From Candidatus Crickella equi (lineage in GTDB: Bacteria > Bacillota > Clostridia > Peptostreptococcales > Anaerovoracaceae), in contig JAGHUP010000012.1 of NCBI GenBank assembly GCA_018064755.1, positions 1 through 64,000 of the forward strand: a stretch of 64,000 bases of DNA, written 5' to 3'. Each line of letters starts with the position of its first letter. The first letter of the stretch is position 1. The translations under genes and the position numbers were made by a program. Of the stretch, positions 16,836 through 25,608 are shown in pieces. The notes below the pieces were generated by a model, which saw only the letters and a list, made by a program, of their open reading frames with translations, was not told the DNA's origin and did no database searches.

Positions 16836-18311
16836 TTATTCTCCAATAATGAGTCTGTCGTCAATTGGACCGCCAACGCCTTTATGATCTGCCATCCAAT
16901 CCCAGAGAACTTGAAATGCATCAGGTGCGATGACTTTGACGTCACCGTATTTCTGAAGTTCTTCTGGCTTCATACCAAATCCAATCTCTGAATTCATGAA
17001 GTAGAATTCCTGCATGCCGATTACATACTGAGCATCATCCTTTACTTCTTCACCGTGCATTGTCAGTTCAGTGATTTCGTGCTTTCTCTTGGAGTATTTA
17101 ATGTGAATATCGCTGGAAGTCTGATACATAGTCTCCTGAACTCTTTCGATAACATCGTCTCTAAGAGCATAAGTTAGCATCTGTCTTAACTGAGCACCAT
17201 CAACGGTGAATTTATACAGCTTGCCGTCGTATGGGTAAGCTTCTCTTAAATCCTGAAGAGTTACGGTCATATCCATGTAGTAACATCTTGTGCTGGAAGA
17301 AGCGAGCAGGAATGCATCTATTCCAGGTAGAGAATCTTTAAAGGCATCCGCAAATAGCTGACCGAGCTCTGTAGGGTTAGTTCTGCCTTTGTTGTCTAGC
17401 TTTCTCTTGAATCTTGTGACGAGTTGGCTATACTTTTCGTCGATGTCTAGTGCATAAGTGCTAACCAGTGCTTTCATCATCTTGTCAGTAGGGCAGTGCT
17501 CTTCGTCAACTGGCATCAGTTCATATTCATAGCCGGCAATCTCAGACTTATCTGTGTCATATTTCATGTCGAGTCTTCCGATATGAGTATTTTCCATGCC
17601 TGCCTGAAGAATCATAATACCGTTCTCAAAATGAGGCTGATCGAGATAGGTGTGAGTGTGTGCGCCTACAATAATGTCGATGTTAAGAGCGGGATCAAGA
17701 GATCTTGCAAGTTTACAGTCAGCCTCATATCCGATGTGTGTTACCAGAATGGTGAGGTCGATGTGCTTTTTCTTTCTCTCAAGCCTTTCATATATTTTGC
17801 GGATTTCCTGCTTGGTGCTGGCAATCTCAACCAGTTCGCCAACCAGACCTTCTGTTTTGGTCGCATCAACGATATTTCTTGTCAGAAGTCCTATGAAGAG
17901 GATGTTCATACCATTTACTTCAAGTACATGGTATGGCTTGAAGAGGTGAGTCTCCTTGCCCTTAACCTTGAAATTGGTATTGACTATGGTTGTATCGGTG
18001 CATTTGTCGATAAACAGCATGTGAGAAATACCATAGTCGAGCTCGTGGTTGCCGAGGACCATGATGTCCATATCTAGATTGTTTAGGATATTAGCTGTAG
18101 ACAAGCCCTGAAAATCGCTATCAATAAGAGAACCCTGAAAAACATCGCCAGCGTTGATATAGATGGCGTTAGGGTTCTCTGATTTTACCTTATTAACATA
18201 ACCGCTGACCTGCGCAAGGCTGCCCTTTAACTTACCGTTCTCATCGGTAGATCCGGTAAAGTGTCCGTGCATATCGTTGGAATGAAGAATTGTGATGTCT
18301 TTGATTGCCAT
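16836..18311 (-). CDS. 5'-nucleotidase / metallophosphoesterase family protein without signal peptide
   Basis: A 491-residue enzyme of the UshA/5'-nucleotidase family. The N-terminal calcineurin-like metallophosphatase domain shows all metal motifs: HSNDMHGHF, NAGDVFQGS, GNHELDYG, VTHIGYEADC and GAHTHTYL. The C-terminal 5'-nucleotidase domain (about 310-480) carries the substrate-stacking region (DAFLLASSSTR...YPYDGKLYKF). Family members hydrolyse nucleoside monophosphates or UDP-sugars, usually outside the cell. Here no signal peptide precedes the first motif, so it is probably cytosolic. It is monocistronic and convergent with sipW. Confidence 0.9.
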   Translation of the reverse strand: MAIKDITILHSNDMHGHFTGSTDENGKLKGSLAQVSGYVNKVKSENPNAIYINAGDVFQGSLIDSDFQGLSTANILNNLDMDIMVLGNHELDYGISHMLFIDKCTDTTIVNTNFKVKGKETHLFKPYHVLEVNGMNILFIGLLTRNIVDATKTEGLVGELVEIASTKQEIRKIYERLERKKKHIDLTILVTHIGYEADCKLARSLDPALNIDIIVGAHTHTYLDQPHFENGIMILQAGMENTHIGRLDMKYDTDKSEIAGYEYELMPVDEEHCPTDKMMKALVSTYALDIDEKYSQLVTRFKRKLDNKGRTNPTELGQLFADAFKDSLPGIDAFLLASSSTRCYYMDMTVTLQDLREAYPYDGKLYKFTVDGAQLRQMLTYALRDDVIERVQETMYQTSSDIHIKYSKRKHEITELTMHGEEVKDDAQYVIGMQEFYFMNSEIGFGMKPEELQKYGDVKVIAPDAFQVLWDWMADHKGVGGPIDDRLIIGE

Positions 18312-18457
18312 AATCTTATCCTTTTCTAGTGAAAACTAACTACTTACTTTATTGTACTATGAAAAGAGATCAAAGACCAGCATCTCTTAAATTGAAATGC
18401 ACCGCTTATTTTGGTAATCTATAGTGTGTAGATTGAAATATAATCGAGGAAATTTGT

Positions 18458-19672
18458 ATGGATTTAATGGCATTAAAATACTATAAGACTATTGGCCAAA
18501 TTCAGAGCAAAGTAAATCAGTCTAAAACTCTGGACGAAGCAATTCAGGGTGGACTTGGAGTAATTCTGGATGAAACCGGGGCTGATGCGGCTGTGGTGTG
18601 GTATAGGGATGAAAATGGGGATGACATGCTACATCCTTATTATTGGGTATGCCCACTGGATATTACGACTAAAACATATAAGGTTGGTGAAGGCGTCGTA
18701 GGAAGAGTGTATAAGTCGCATGAAGTTGAACGCATGTATAATTATTCACTTGGCGACGACAAGCAGACTGATGAGAATTTCAGAGGGATGACAATTACAT
18801 CGCTCATATGTGCTCCGTTTGGAGATGGCGATAATACTGATGGATGTGTTCAACTCTTCAAGAATGAAGGTGCTTTTACAGAGGAAGAAGCTGATGTCTG
18901 CGACATCATGACGTTGATGGTTGCTATGGCAATCAGAGAAAACAAGCAGATTGAGATTCCTTATAGATATCATAATGCGCTAATTAGTGCTAATGGAATA
19001 ACGAAAGAATACAGCAATGGGGAGATCATTACTCGTGTTCTTAAAGGTGTCAACCTGGATATTTACGAAGGCGAGTTTCTTGCTGTTCTTGGTGAATCTG
19101 GATGCGGCAAGTCTACTTTGCTTAATATTATTGGAGGCCTGGATACAGCAACAAGCGGCTCATTCTCGTTTATGGGCAAGGATATGACGGGGGCTTCACA
19201 AGCAGAACTGACTAAATTCCGTAGGGATAATATAGGTTTCATATTCCAGGGATACAATCTTATGAATAATCTTACTGCCAAGCAGAACCTTGATCTAATT
19301 GGTGAGCTGGTAGAGAATCCAATGTCATCTGAAGAGGCTCTCGGTATGGTAAAACTGGAAGATAAATTATCAAATTATCCTTCTCAGCTATCCGGAGGAC
19401 AGCAGCAGAGAGTTTCGATTGCTCGAGCACTGGTCAAGAAACCAAAGCTGATTTTTGCGGATGAACCAACGGCAGCTCTCGATTATGCGACAAGCATAGA
19501 GGTTCTGTCGGTATTAGAGAATGTTATTGCTGAAGGAACAACTCTTGTAATGGTAACGCATAACGAAGAAATCACACGTATGGCAGATAGAGTTGTAAGA
19601 ATCAGAGATGGTAAGACTTACGAGGTTTCAGTAAACAGGAGAAGAGCTAAGGCTACAGATCTTGTCTGGTAA
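18458..19672 (+). CDS. GAF-domain / ABC transporter ATP-binding protein fusion
   Basis: 404 residues. Residues 1-160 resemble a GAF sensory domain (ALKYYKTIGQIQSKVNQSKTLDEA..., GVVGRVYKSHE, ITSLICAPFGDGDNTDGCVQLFK). Residues 170-404 are a MacB/LolD-type ABC ATPase: Walker A GESGCGKST, Q-loop FIFQGYNL, signature LSGGQQQRVSIARAL, Walker B LIFADEP, and switch His VMVTHNEE. It pairs with the FtsX-like permease starting 6 bp later. The GAF fusion is unusual for this family and suggests that a small ligand or redox cue gates export activity. RBS is GAGGAA upstream of the ATG. Confidence 0.9.
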   Translation: MDLMALKYYKTIGQIQSKVNQSKTLDEAIQGGLGVILDETGADAAVVWYRDENGDDMLHPYYWVCPLDITTKTYKVGEGVVGRVYKSHEVERMYNYSLGDDKQTDENFRGMTITSLICAPFGDGDNTDGCVQLFKNEGAFTEEEADVCDIMTLMVAMAIRENKQIEIPYRYHNALISANGITKEYSNGEIITRVLKGVNLDIYEGEFLAVLGESGCGKSTLLNIIGGLDTATSGSFSFMGKDMTGASQAELTKFRRDNIGFIFQGYNLMNNLTAKQNLDLIGELVENPMSSEEALGMVKLEDKLSNYPSQLSGGQQQRVSIARALVKKPKLIFADEPTAALDYATSIEVLSVLENVIAEGTTLVMVTHNEEITRMADRVVRIRDGKTYEVSVNRRRAKATDLVW

Positions 19673-19678
19673 TGATTA

Positions 19679-22600
19679 GTGAAGAAGACGCAGATTATTG
19701 AACTATTTGAGAATATAAAGTCGACGAAAGTATCATTCTTCTCGATTATGATGTTTGTTGCGCTAGGTATAGCCTTCTTTACGGGTATTACCTGGTCTTC
19801 TGATGGGGTTCAGTTGGCTGCCCATAATGATATGGAAAGCGCAAAAATGCACGACATTGAGATTTCTTTCCCATACGATTTTACCGATGAGGATATTGCT
19901 GAGATATCCAAACTAGAAGGCGTTGATGAGATTGAAGGCTTTAGATCGATTTGTCAATTTCTTAAGATGGATGGTGTTAACAATCAGATTAGGCTTAATC
20001 AGATTGGAAAGAACATCGATCGTTTTATCGAGGTCGATGGTAAAATACCGGACGACGTAGATGAAATTGCTGTTGAACAAACTTATGCTAACAAGCATGA
20101 CATCAAAGTAGGGGACATATTGACCTTCACCTGTGATGATGGCAATGAGATGAAATACCTGAAGACGGATAAGTATAATGTAACGGCGATTGTAGTGAGC
20201 CCTCTGTATATCGGTAAAGCTGCCGCAACCTATGGATCCTCTCTAAACAGCATTTCTATTGATGGTCAGATGTTTGTAAGCAATAAAGCATATAAGAAGA
20301 AAGCATTCAGAGGATACACATCAATCGCTATTAGAAGTGATAGCCTTAGAGGCTTGAATTCATTTTCTGAAGAATATGAAGAAGCGGTAAAGGTTCTTGA
20401 GGAATCAATTGCAACTGATGTTGCAGATATAGCTGAAGCGAGATATAAGAGCATATATGGTGATCTTGAGGATGAAATATTCGAACTTGATGACAAGCTC
20501 AAGGAAGCCATCGATAAGATTAGAGATGGTGAATATGATATTGCAGATGCGAAGTCCAAATTAGGCAAGGCAAGAAAGAATGTTTCGGCAGGGTCACGCA
20601 AGATAAAAGCCTCTGAGAAGCAGTATAAAAAGGGTAAAAAGAGTCTCAACGAAGCCAACTCGCTAATCATTCAATTGCAGCAAATAGATCTTGCAAATCT
20701 TAGGGAATCAGACTTACAGATACTTCCTGAAGAAATCAAGGCTATGCTCGAAAGCGATAGTCCTGACTATCAGCTGATTCAAATGATGATGGCAGGATAT
20801 ATTGAAAAGTGTTCTGAGGCAAGGGATGAACTAGCCCAAGAACTTAAAGTAGCTAAGGAAAAGCTTTCAAAAGGTAAAAGAGAGCTGAAGAAGGCCAAAT
20901 CTCTTATTGCTACAGGTGAGAGAAGTATAAAAAAGAATCAGCGAAAAATCGTTGATGCCAAGAAGAGATATAAGGATGGCATAGAGGCTTCCGACGAGCT
21001 TAAAGAGGCTTTGGACGAACTCAAAGAGTACGATTGTACTATTTCACCTAGAACCTACAATGGTGGAGTCGGTGCGTTGGATATAATTGGAGAATCATTC
21101 TACAAGATGAGATTCTCGATGGCGGCACTCTTCCTTATTGTAGGCTTACTGGTATGCTATTCTGCAGTTTCCAGGATTGTATACGACCAGACGACCAGAA
21201 TCGGCACCAAAAAAGCCTTGGGTTTGACTGATAAAGAAATCACATTAAGCTATCTGGCTTATTCAGGAGTATCCGTGTTGGTTGGTGGCGTTTTGGCTTG
21301 CATTGTAAGCGTCTTTGTTATTGAGCCAATAATGTATGAAGGTGTTAGGGGTAGCTATATTCTTGGAGAAGTTCGGAAATACTGCACATTTGAGCTCGCT
21401 TTATTTGCGGTATTGGGTGAGCTTGTTCTTATCCTACTTTGCACATGGATTGCGTGCAGAAGTGTTCTTAAACGAGATGCTATTAACCTATTATCGGGAG
21501 GAAATGAAGCCGTTGGAAAACACAGATTCTACGAAAAGTGGGGAATATGGCAGAAACTTCCGTTGCTGCATAAGACAATAGTCAACAATTGCCTTAACGA
21601 TAAGAGAAGAGTGTTCGCAACCATCGTTGGTGTTGCAGGATGTACTGCGCTTATCGTGTGTGCAATTACGATGGACGATAATATCAAGAATAGTTTTGAG
21701 AAGCAATATGATGACATCTTCCATTTTGATAGTGTGGCATACTTCATTGAGGATCAAGAGGACAAAACAGACAGCAGAGCTGAAATACAGAAGTTCTTAA
21801 CGGACAACGACATCGATTCTACAGCTATATATAGCTCTATCACGGGCGTGTTGATGCCAGACGGAAAGAAGATGTTCACACATGTATTCATTCCTATGCA
21901 GGACAATACTGATGACTTTATTACAATAATTCCTGATGGCAATGTAAATTCGGACCCAGGCAATGAGGTTTGGATGAATATATCTTATGCCCAAACATTT
22001 GGTGCCAAAGCTGGCGATGAAGTTTCTCTTGTTGATCTGGACGGACAGATTCGTGATATCAAGGTAAATGGGTTCTTCGAGTATTATCTGACCAGACACC
22101 AACTTATAGTATCGCCTGATAAATATGAAGAAATATACGGTGAGCTACCTGAGGCAAATTCAATACTCTTTGATTCCAATGGAGCTGATAGAACAGAACT
22201 GGAGGATAGATTATCCAAGATAGATGGTTTTGTTTCCCTTAACAAATACAAAGAAAACTCTGAAGAGTTCTTCAATTCATTTACAGGTGTATCGGGACTG
22301 ATGGTTGCGATTTATCTGGTTATGTCAATCGCCATGGCACTGTTGGTGTTGTTAAATCTCTTCACTATGTTTGTAGACGAGAAGAAGAAAGAGGTCATCA
22401 CAATGATGATTAATGGATTTGATCTAAAACAGGTTAGGGCATATCTTAATAGGGATGCCATTGCAATGACAATTATTGGCGTGATCATTGGTCTGGGAAT
22501 AGGAACTGTAATGGGAAGTGCATCAGTTCACTCTTTCGAGGCGAGTGTAGCATATTTCCTGAAAACCGTTGACTTGAAGGCCTGCGGTATTGCAGCAGTC

Positions 22601-22687
22601 TCCGGTTCAGCACTTTCATTCTTGATGATGAAGATTGCCTTGCGTAAGGTTAATAGATTTGAACTATCAGATATAAATAAAGCTTAA
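19679..22687 (+). CDS. large FtsX/MacB-type ABC transporter permease
   Basis: 1002 residues, GTG start immediately after the ATPase gene. An N-terminal membrane segment (FSIMMFVALGIAFFTGITW) is followed by a large extracytoplasmic region. This includes a long Lys/Glu-rich coiled coil (about 260-460) with repeated KIKAS/GKRELKKAKS-like heptads. An FtsX core of three helices lies around 480-620, a second extracytoplasmic domain around 670-860, and a final three-helix FtsX unit to the end (MVAIYLVMSIAMALLVLLNLFTMF; AMTIIGVIIGLGIG). This is the two-FtsX-domain layout of bacitracin/lantibiotic-type or lipoprotein-handling exporters. The coiled-coil insertion recalls YknZ/ExpA-like adhesion or mechanotransmission stalks. 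Substrate unknown. Confidence 0.88.
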   Translation: MKKTQIIELFENIKSTKVSFFSIMMFVALGIAFFTGITWSSDGVQLAAHNDMESAKMHDIEISFPYDFTDEDIAEISKLEGVDEIEGFRSICQFLKMDGVNNQIRLNQIGKNIDRFIEVDGKIPDDVDEIAVEQTYANKHDIKVGDILTFTCDDGNEMKYLKTDKYNVTAIVVSPLYIGKAAATYGSSLNSISIDGQMFVSNKAYKKKAFRGYTSIAIRSDSLRGLNSFSEEYEEAVKVLEESIATDVADIAEARYKSIYGDLEDEIFELDDKLKEAIDKIRDGEYDIADAKSKLGKARKNVSAGSRKIKASEKQYKKGKKSLNEANSLIIQLQQIDLANLRESDLQILPEEIKAMLESDSPDYQLIQMMMAGYIEKCSEARDELAQELKVAKEKLSKGKRELKKAKSLIATGERSIKKNQRKIVDAKKRYKDGIEASDELKEALDELKEYDCTISPRTYNGGVGALDIIGESFYKMRFSMAALFLIVGLLVCYSAVSRIVYDQTTRIGTKKALGLTDKEITLSYLAYSGVSVLVGGVLACIVSVFVIEPIMYEGVRGSYILGEVRKYCTFELALFAVLGELVLILLCTWIACRSVLKRDAINLLSGGNEAVGKHRFYEKWGIWQKLPLLHKTIVNNCLNDKRRVFATIVGVAGCTALIVCAITMDDNIKNSFEKQYDDIFHFDSVAYFIEDQEDKTDSRAEIQKFLTDNDIDSTAIYSSITGVLMPDGKKMFTHVFIPMQDNTDDFITIIPDGNVNSDPGNEVWMNISYAQTFGAKAGDEVSLVDLDGQIRDIKVNGFFEYYLTRHQLIVSPDKYEEIYGELPEANSILFDSNGADRTELEDRLSKIDGFVSLNKYKENSEEFFNSFTGVSGLMVAIYLVMSIAMALLVLLNLFTMFVDEKKKEVITMMINGFDLKQVRAYLNRDAIAMTIIGVIIGLGIGTVMGSASVHSFEASVAYFLKTVDLKACGIAAVSGSALSFLMMKIALRKVNRFELSDINKA

Positions 22688-22689
22688 CT

Positions 22690-22719
22690 AAAAAAGCACT
22701 GCATCGCAGTGCCTTTTTT
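22690..22719. terminator. bidirectional terminator
   Basis: AAAAA-GCACTGC-ATC-GCAGTGC-CTTTTTT between convergent genes. Confidence 0.9.
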
Positions 22720-23931
22720 CTATGCTTCTTCATTATCATCGACAGACTTGGCATCGTATTGGAGGAGGTTGCGAGCCATCATTTCAACGGCTTTGGCAAT
22801 CTCATATACGAGGTCAAGAGATGGTCCATAGAATATTGCTCCGTGATGTGGCAGGATGGCAGCGTGTGTCTCACTAAGTGTAGCGAGAATGTTGCTCATT
22901 GTGAGTTCCTGATCCTCTGGAGTGTATGGAACATTTTTGACGTCTCCAATGAGTTGCTGGAGACTTGGGTCAGTCATTGCAAAACCGGCTTCGCATGCCG
23001 CAAATACGCTGCAGGCATTAGAATGTGTATGAATAATCGCATTGCAGCCCGGGAGTTTGCGATACATCTCAGCGTGTAATTCTGCGTCAGTGCTAGGAAC
23101 TCGCTGATCACCGTATTCCAGCGTATCCAAATCTACAAGAACTGTATCTTCTGGTCCTATTTCGAAATAGTCCATTGAAGATGGTGTAATCAACATGTGA
23201 TTCTCATCAACGGTAGATCTAACTGAGAGGTTACCACCGTTGCCATAAGCAAGATCATCTTTAATCAATTGAGTACCAAATTCAACAAGCTGTGTTCGGA
23301 GATTAAATCTATCCTCATTATAGCCAACATAGTTCACATGTGATTCATCATTGGTTTCCAGATAACTGTTGTGATATGTCTCTTTGAACCAGGTTGCCAT
23401 GTTTTCGTCAAGTGGCTTAAGTCCTCCGAGCATTTTGCCATGAGCATAAGCCTCACATGATTTCTGTAAGATGTGAAGGCTTGCAACAGCACCCTTGGCG
23501 TTTTTGCTGATTGCAACAGCACCTGTTCCCTTGATAAGACATACATTGCTGTTTCTCAAGGAAACTAGCAGAGAACCGGGAGTAGTATCTGTTGCAATCG
23601 GAACTGTGGAACCTGATAACTGAGCCATGTCTTCTAGTGCAACTGGAAGAGCATCAACTTCGTTGGAAACATCCACGGTATCCGAGGAACATCCGAAGAT
23701 GAATGCATTGATATCGTCTCTCTTACGGAAGATGATGCCGAGGTCACCACTGTTGATATCGCAAATTGACAGATCTTCCGCCTGGATGGCGGATAATAAT
23801 TTGTTGCCACCGGACATGAGGTAACTATCCTCATCCAATCTCAATGCAACCTGTCCATACATTTTTTTAAATTTGCCATGAAAACCCTTCATAGCATCGA
23901 GCAAAGTCTTAATACCTTGTTCTGTAGTCAT
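22720..23931 (-). CDS. tandem-duplicated class II aldolase/adducin family protein
   Basis: 403 residues made of two aldolase-like halves. The C-terminal half (about 205-395) is a complete class II aldolase: GNGGNLSVR, MLITPSSMDY, STDAELHAEMY with the catalytic Glu, IIHTHSNACS with two zinc His residues, and LPHHGAIFYG with the third. The N-terminal half (about 1-180) is degenerate: YGQVALRLDEDSYLMSGG, then VSLRNSNVCLIKGTGAVAISKNAKGA, with no His cluster or catalytic Glu. Substrates in the family are sugar phosphates such as fuculose-1-phosphate; the substrate here is unknown. Its start lies about 15 bp past the glycosyltransferase stop on the same strand, so the two may be co-transcribed. Confidence 0.83.
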   Translation of the reverse strand: MTTEQGIKTLLDAMKGFHGKFKKMYGQVALRLDEDSYLMSGGNKLLSAIQAEDLSICDINSGDLGIIFRKRDDINAFIFGCSSDTVDVSNEVDALPVALEDMAQLSGSTVPIATDTTPGSLLVSLRNSNVCLIKGTGAVAISKNAKGAVASLHILQKSCEAYAHGKMLGGLKPLDENMATWFKETYHNSYLETNDESHVNYVGYNEDRFNLRTQLVEFGTQLIKDDLAYGNGGNLSVRSTVDENHMLITPSSMDYFEIGPEDTVLVDLDTLEYGDQRVPSTDAELHAEMYRKLPGCNAIIHTHSNACSVFAACEAGFAMTDPSLQQLIGDVKNVPYTPEDQELTMSNILATLSETHAAILPHHGAIFYGPSLDLVYEIAKAVEMMARNLLQYDAKSVDDNEEA

Positions 23932-23946
23932 ATATATTCCTCTCGT

Positions 23947-25161
23947 TTAAAAAGCTTTGATTAGTCTGGCAGCAACGCTGTCCCAACTAATGGACGAGGT
24001 GTCCGGCTGATTAAACCCCCTGCCGTTTACAACCTCTGCGATAACTTGTCTAAGTACTCCTTCGAGCTCATGCTCGTAACGTGCTTTTCCTGCATCGCTA
24101 GGTGTGTCTATAGTCACCATATCAGGCATTGAAATATAGCGAACGTTAGAATTTGCAACATTTTCATTTATCCAGTCCTGCATTCCGGGTAGGTCAGTGC
24201 AAACAGGAACTAATCCCGAAGCCATTGCTTCGATTGTCGCGAGGTTCAGTCCTTCAAAATACGAAGGCAATACAAAAATGTCATTCGTTCTGTATACATC
24301 TGCAAGTTCATTCTGTGGAATCTGTCCTAGCCAGCTAATATTGGCAGGGAGGGTATCAAGCAGGGCCTGAACCTCACTGTCTGTACAGCCGCCGACCAGT
24401 GTTGCCTGGAATGAATGTGCTGTTGGATCCTTGTCCAATCTCATAAGAGCGGCTAGTAATTCAGGAATACCCTTGGCTTTGCTCATCTTGCCCGCATAAC
24501 AGATGCGAACAGGCTTGCCTGGCTGGTAAGGAATTCTGCCGTCTCTGTTGAAGAGACTGTCGTTATATCCACTGCCAATTATACTAATCATATCGGCAGA
24601 AATGTTGTCGATTTCGTGAATGTTTTCAACCTGTTCGCTGTGAAGAGCGAAAATATGATTGAGCTTTCTGATATAAGGCTGAACGATGGTTCTTAAGTGC
24701 TCACAGTTTATGGTCTGTCTAAGGCATGTTCCGTGACAGATTCCGATAATCTTTCTATCAGGAAAATGCTTTCTGACAAGTGCGGTCAGCAGGAAGAGGT
24801 GATGACATACGATGACGTCAGGATTGAGAGCATCAATTGCAGTTTCAATCTGCTTGATGAATGCACTCTCAAATTCCTTAATCATTGAGTCAGTCATATC
24901 GATATAGCGAGTCGACTCATAGGGCATCACGTCCGACATTCCTACAATCGGGAATGAAATATCACCAGCATTTTGGCCATTGCTGTAGTAAACGGGATAG
25001 GTCTTAACCGCATCAGGAAAACTGACGCAATCGTCTTGATAAATACCATATACTACAGCCTGGTCATGACCGGATCTGTCCCAAGCGTTAACTAATTCTG
25101 TAAGATATGTGCCGCTTCCTGTTGAATGCGGTTTCTGTGCTGTGATACTTAATATTCTCAT
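23947..25161 (-). CDS. glycosyltransferase family 4-like protein
   Basis: 404 residues. A GT-B fold with N-terminal acceptor region (ILSITAQKPHSTGSGTYLTELVNAW; HHLFLLTALVRKHFPDRKIIGICHG) and a C-terminal nucleotide-sugar domain (PVRICYAGKMSKAKGIPELLAAL; NDIFVLPSYFEGLNLATIEAMASGLVPV, the E-x7-E motif of retaining GT4 enzymes). It is probably cytosolic and transfers a hexose from an activated donor, acceptor unknown. The start is at ATG 25161, where homology begins; the ribosome site is poor, and an upstream in-frame start would add 21 unlikely residues. Confidence 0.87.
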   Translation of the reverse strand: MRILSITAQKPHSTGSGTYLTELVNAWDRSGHDQAVVYGIYQDDCVSFPDAVKTYPVYYSNGQNAGDISFPIVGMSDVMPYESTRYIDMTDSMIKEFESAFIKQIETAIDALNPDVIVCHHLFLLTALVRKHFPDRKIIGICHGTCLRQTINCEHLRTIVQPYIRKLNHIFALHSEQVENIHEIDNISADMISIIGSGYNDSLFNRDGRIPYQPGKPVRICYAGKMSKAKGIPELLAALMRLDKDPTAHSFQATLVGGCTDSEVQALLDTLPANISWLGQIPQNELADVYRTNDIFVLPSYFEGLNLATIEAMASGLVPVCTDLPGMQDWINENVANSNVRYISMPDMVTIDTPSDAGKARYEHELEGVLRQVIAEVVNGRGFNQPDTSSISWDSVAARLIKAF

Positions 25162-25230
25162 GCGTCTATTGTCTAATATATGTGGATGAGTTGTCAATAT
25201 TATAGTGTGAACCGTTTGAAACACAAAAGA

Positions 25231-25423
25231 CAGTTACCTATTCCTGTTTTCAACGACTTTAAGATCTAGGTAACTGCTTATTCTAAAATGATTGTTCTGG
25301 AAGAGGCATATTTAGCAGAAAATTACATAGAAAAGGGCAAAAAATGGCAATATATTACTGCTTTGAACTGATAAAATCAGTTACCGACGTCTCGTGAGTG
25401 TTGCAACTTGAAATAAGTAACTG
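25231..25423. repeat. two hairpins with identical CAGTTAC/GTAACTG stems
   Basis: CAGTTACCTA (25231-25240) pairs with TAGGTAACTG (25267-25276). CAGTTAC (25378-25384) pairs with GTAACTG (25417-25423). Both loops contain CAAC followed by ACTT or TTGA. The units lie 147 bp apart, and TTATTCTAAA follows both within about 60 bp. Confidence 0.6.
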
Positions 25424-25495
25424 TTTTGGCGTGTGAAGATGCCTATGGAAGGCTTTAAAAAAGCACTTAAATTGGTTTATTCTAAAGAGAATAAA

Positions 25496-25504
25496 TGCTA
25501 TAAT
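25496..25504 (+). promoter_or_regulatory. extended -10 promoter of metG
   Basis: TGCTATAAT gives a consensus -10 with TGn extension. No good -35 box lies 16-18 bp upstream. The leader is about 95 nt. Confidence 0.55.
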
Positions 25505-25608
25505 CAACTATGTATTGTGTCGCAGAGGCGGCAGAAAATAAAAGTATTAGAAATCGTTGTATTATCAACAGTTTCGTACGCTCTCATTCGAGCAGGAAGG
25601 CAATTGTT

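Larger units (their letters stand above)
25162..25608. other. 447-bp intergenic region with repeated hairpins
   Basis: No gene is evident. It holds two hairpins with the same stem (25231-25276 and 25378-25423), an AACTGAT-AAA-ATCAGTT hairpin at 25366-25382, and an extended -10 promoter for metG (TGCTATAAT, 25496-25504). I looked for a T-box AGGGTGGNACCGCG-type antiterminator and found none. Confidence 0.6.

Noticed and set aside
25162..25608. Possible T-box upstream of metG
   Set aside because: There is no AGGGTGGNACCGCG-like antiterminator sequence and no terminator directly before the gene.
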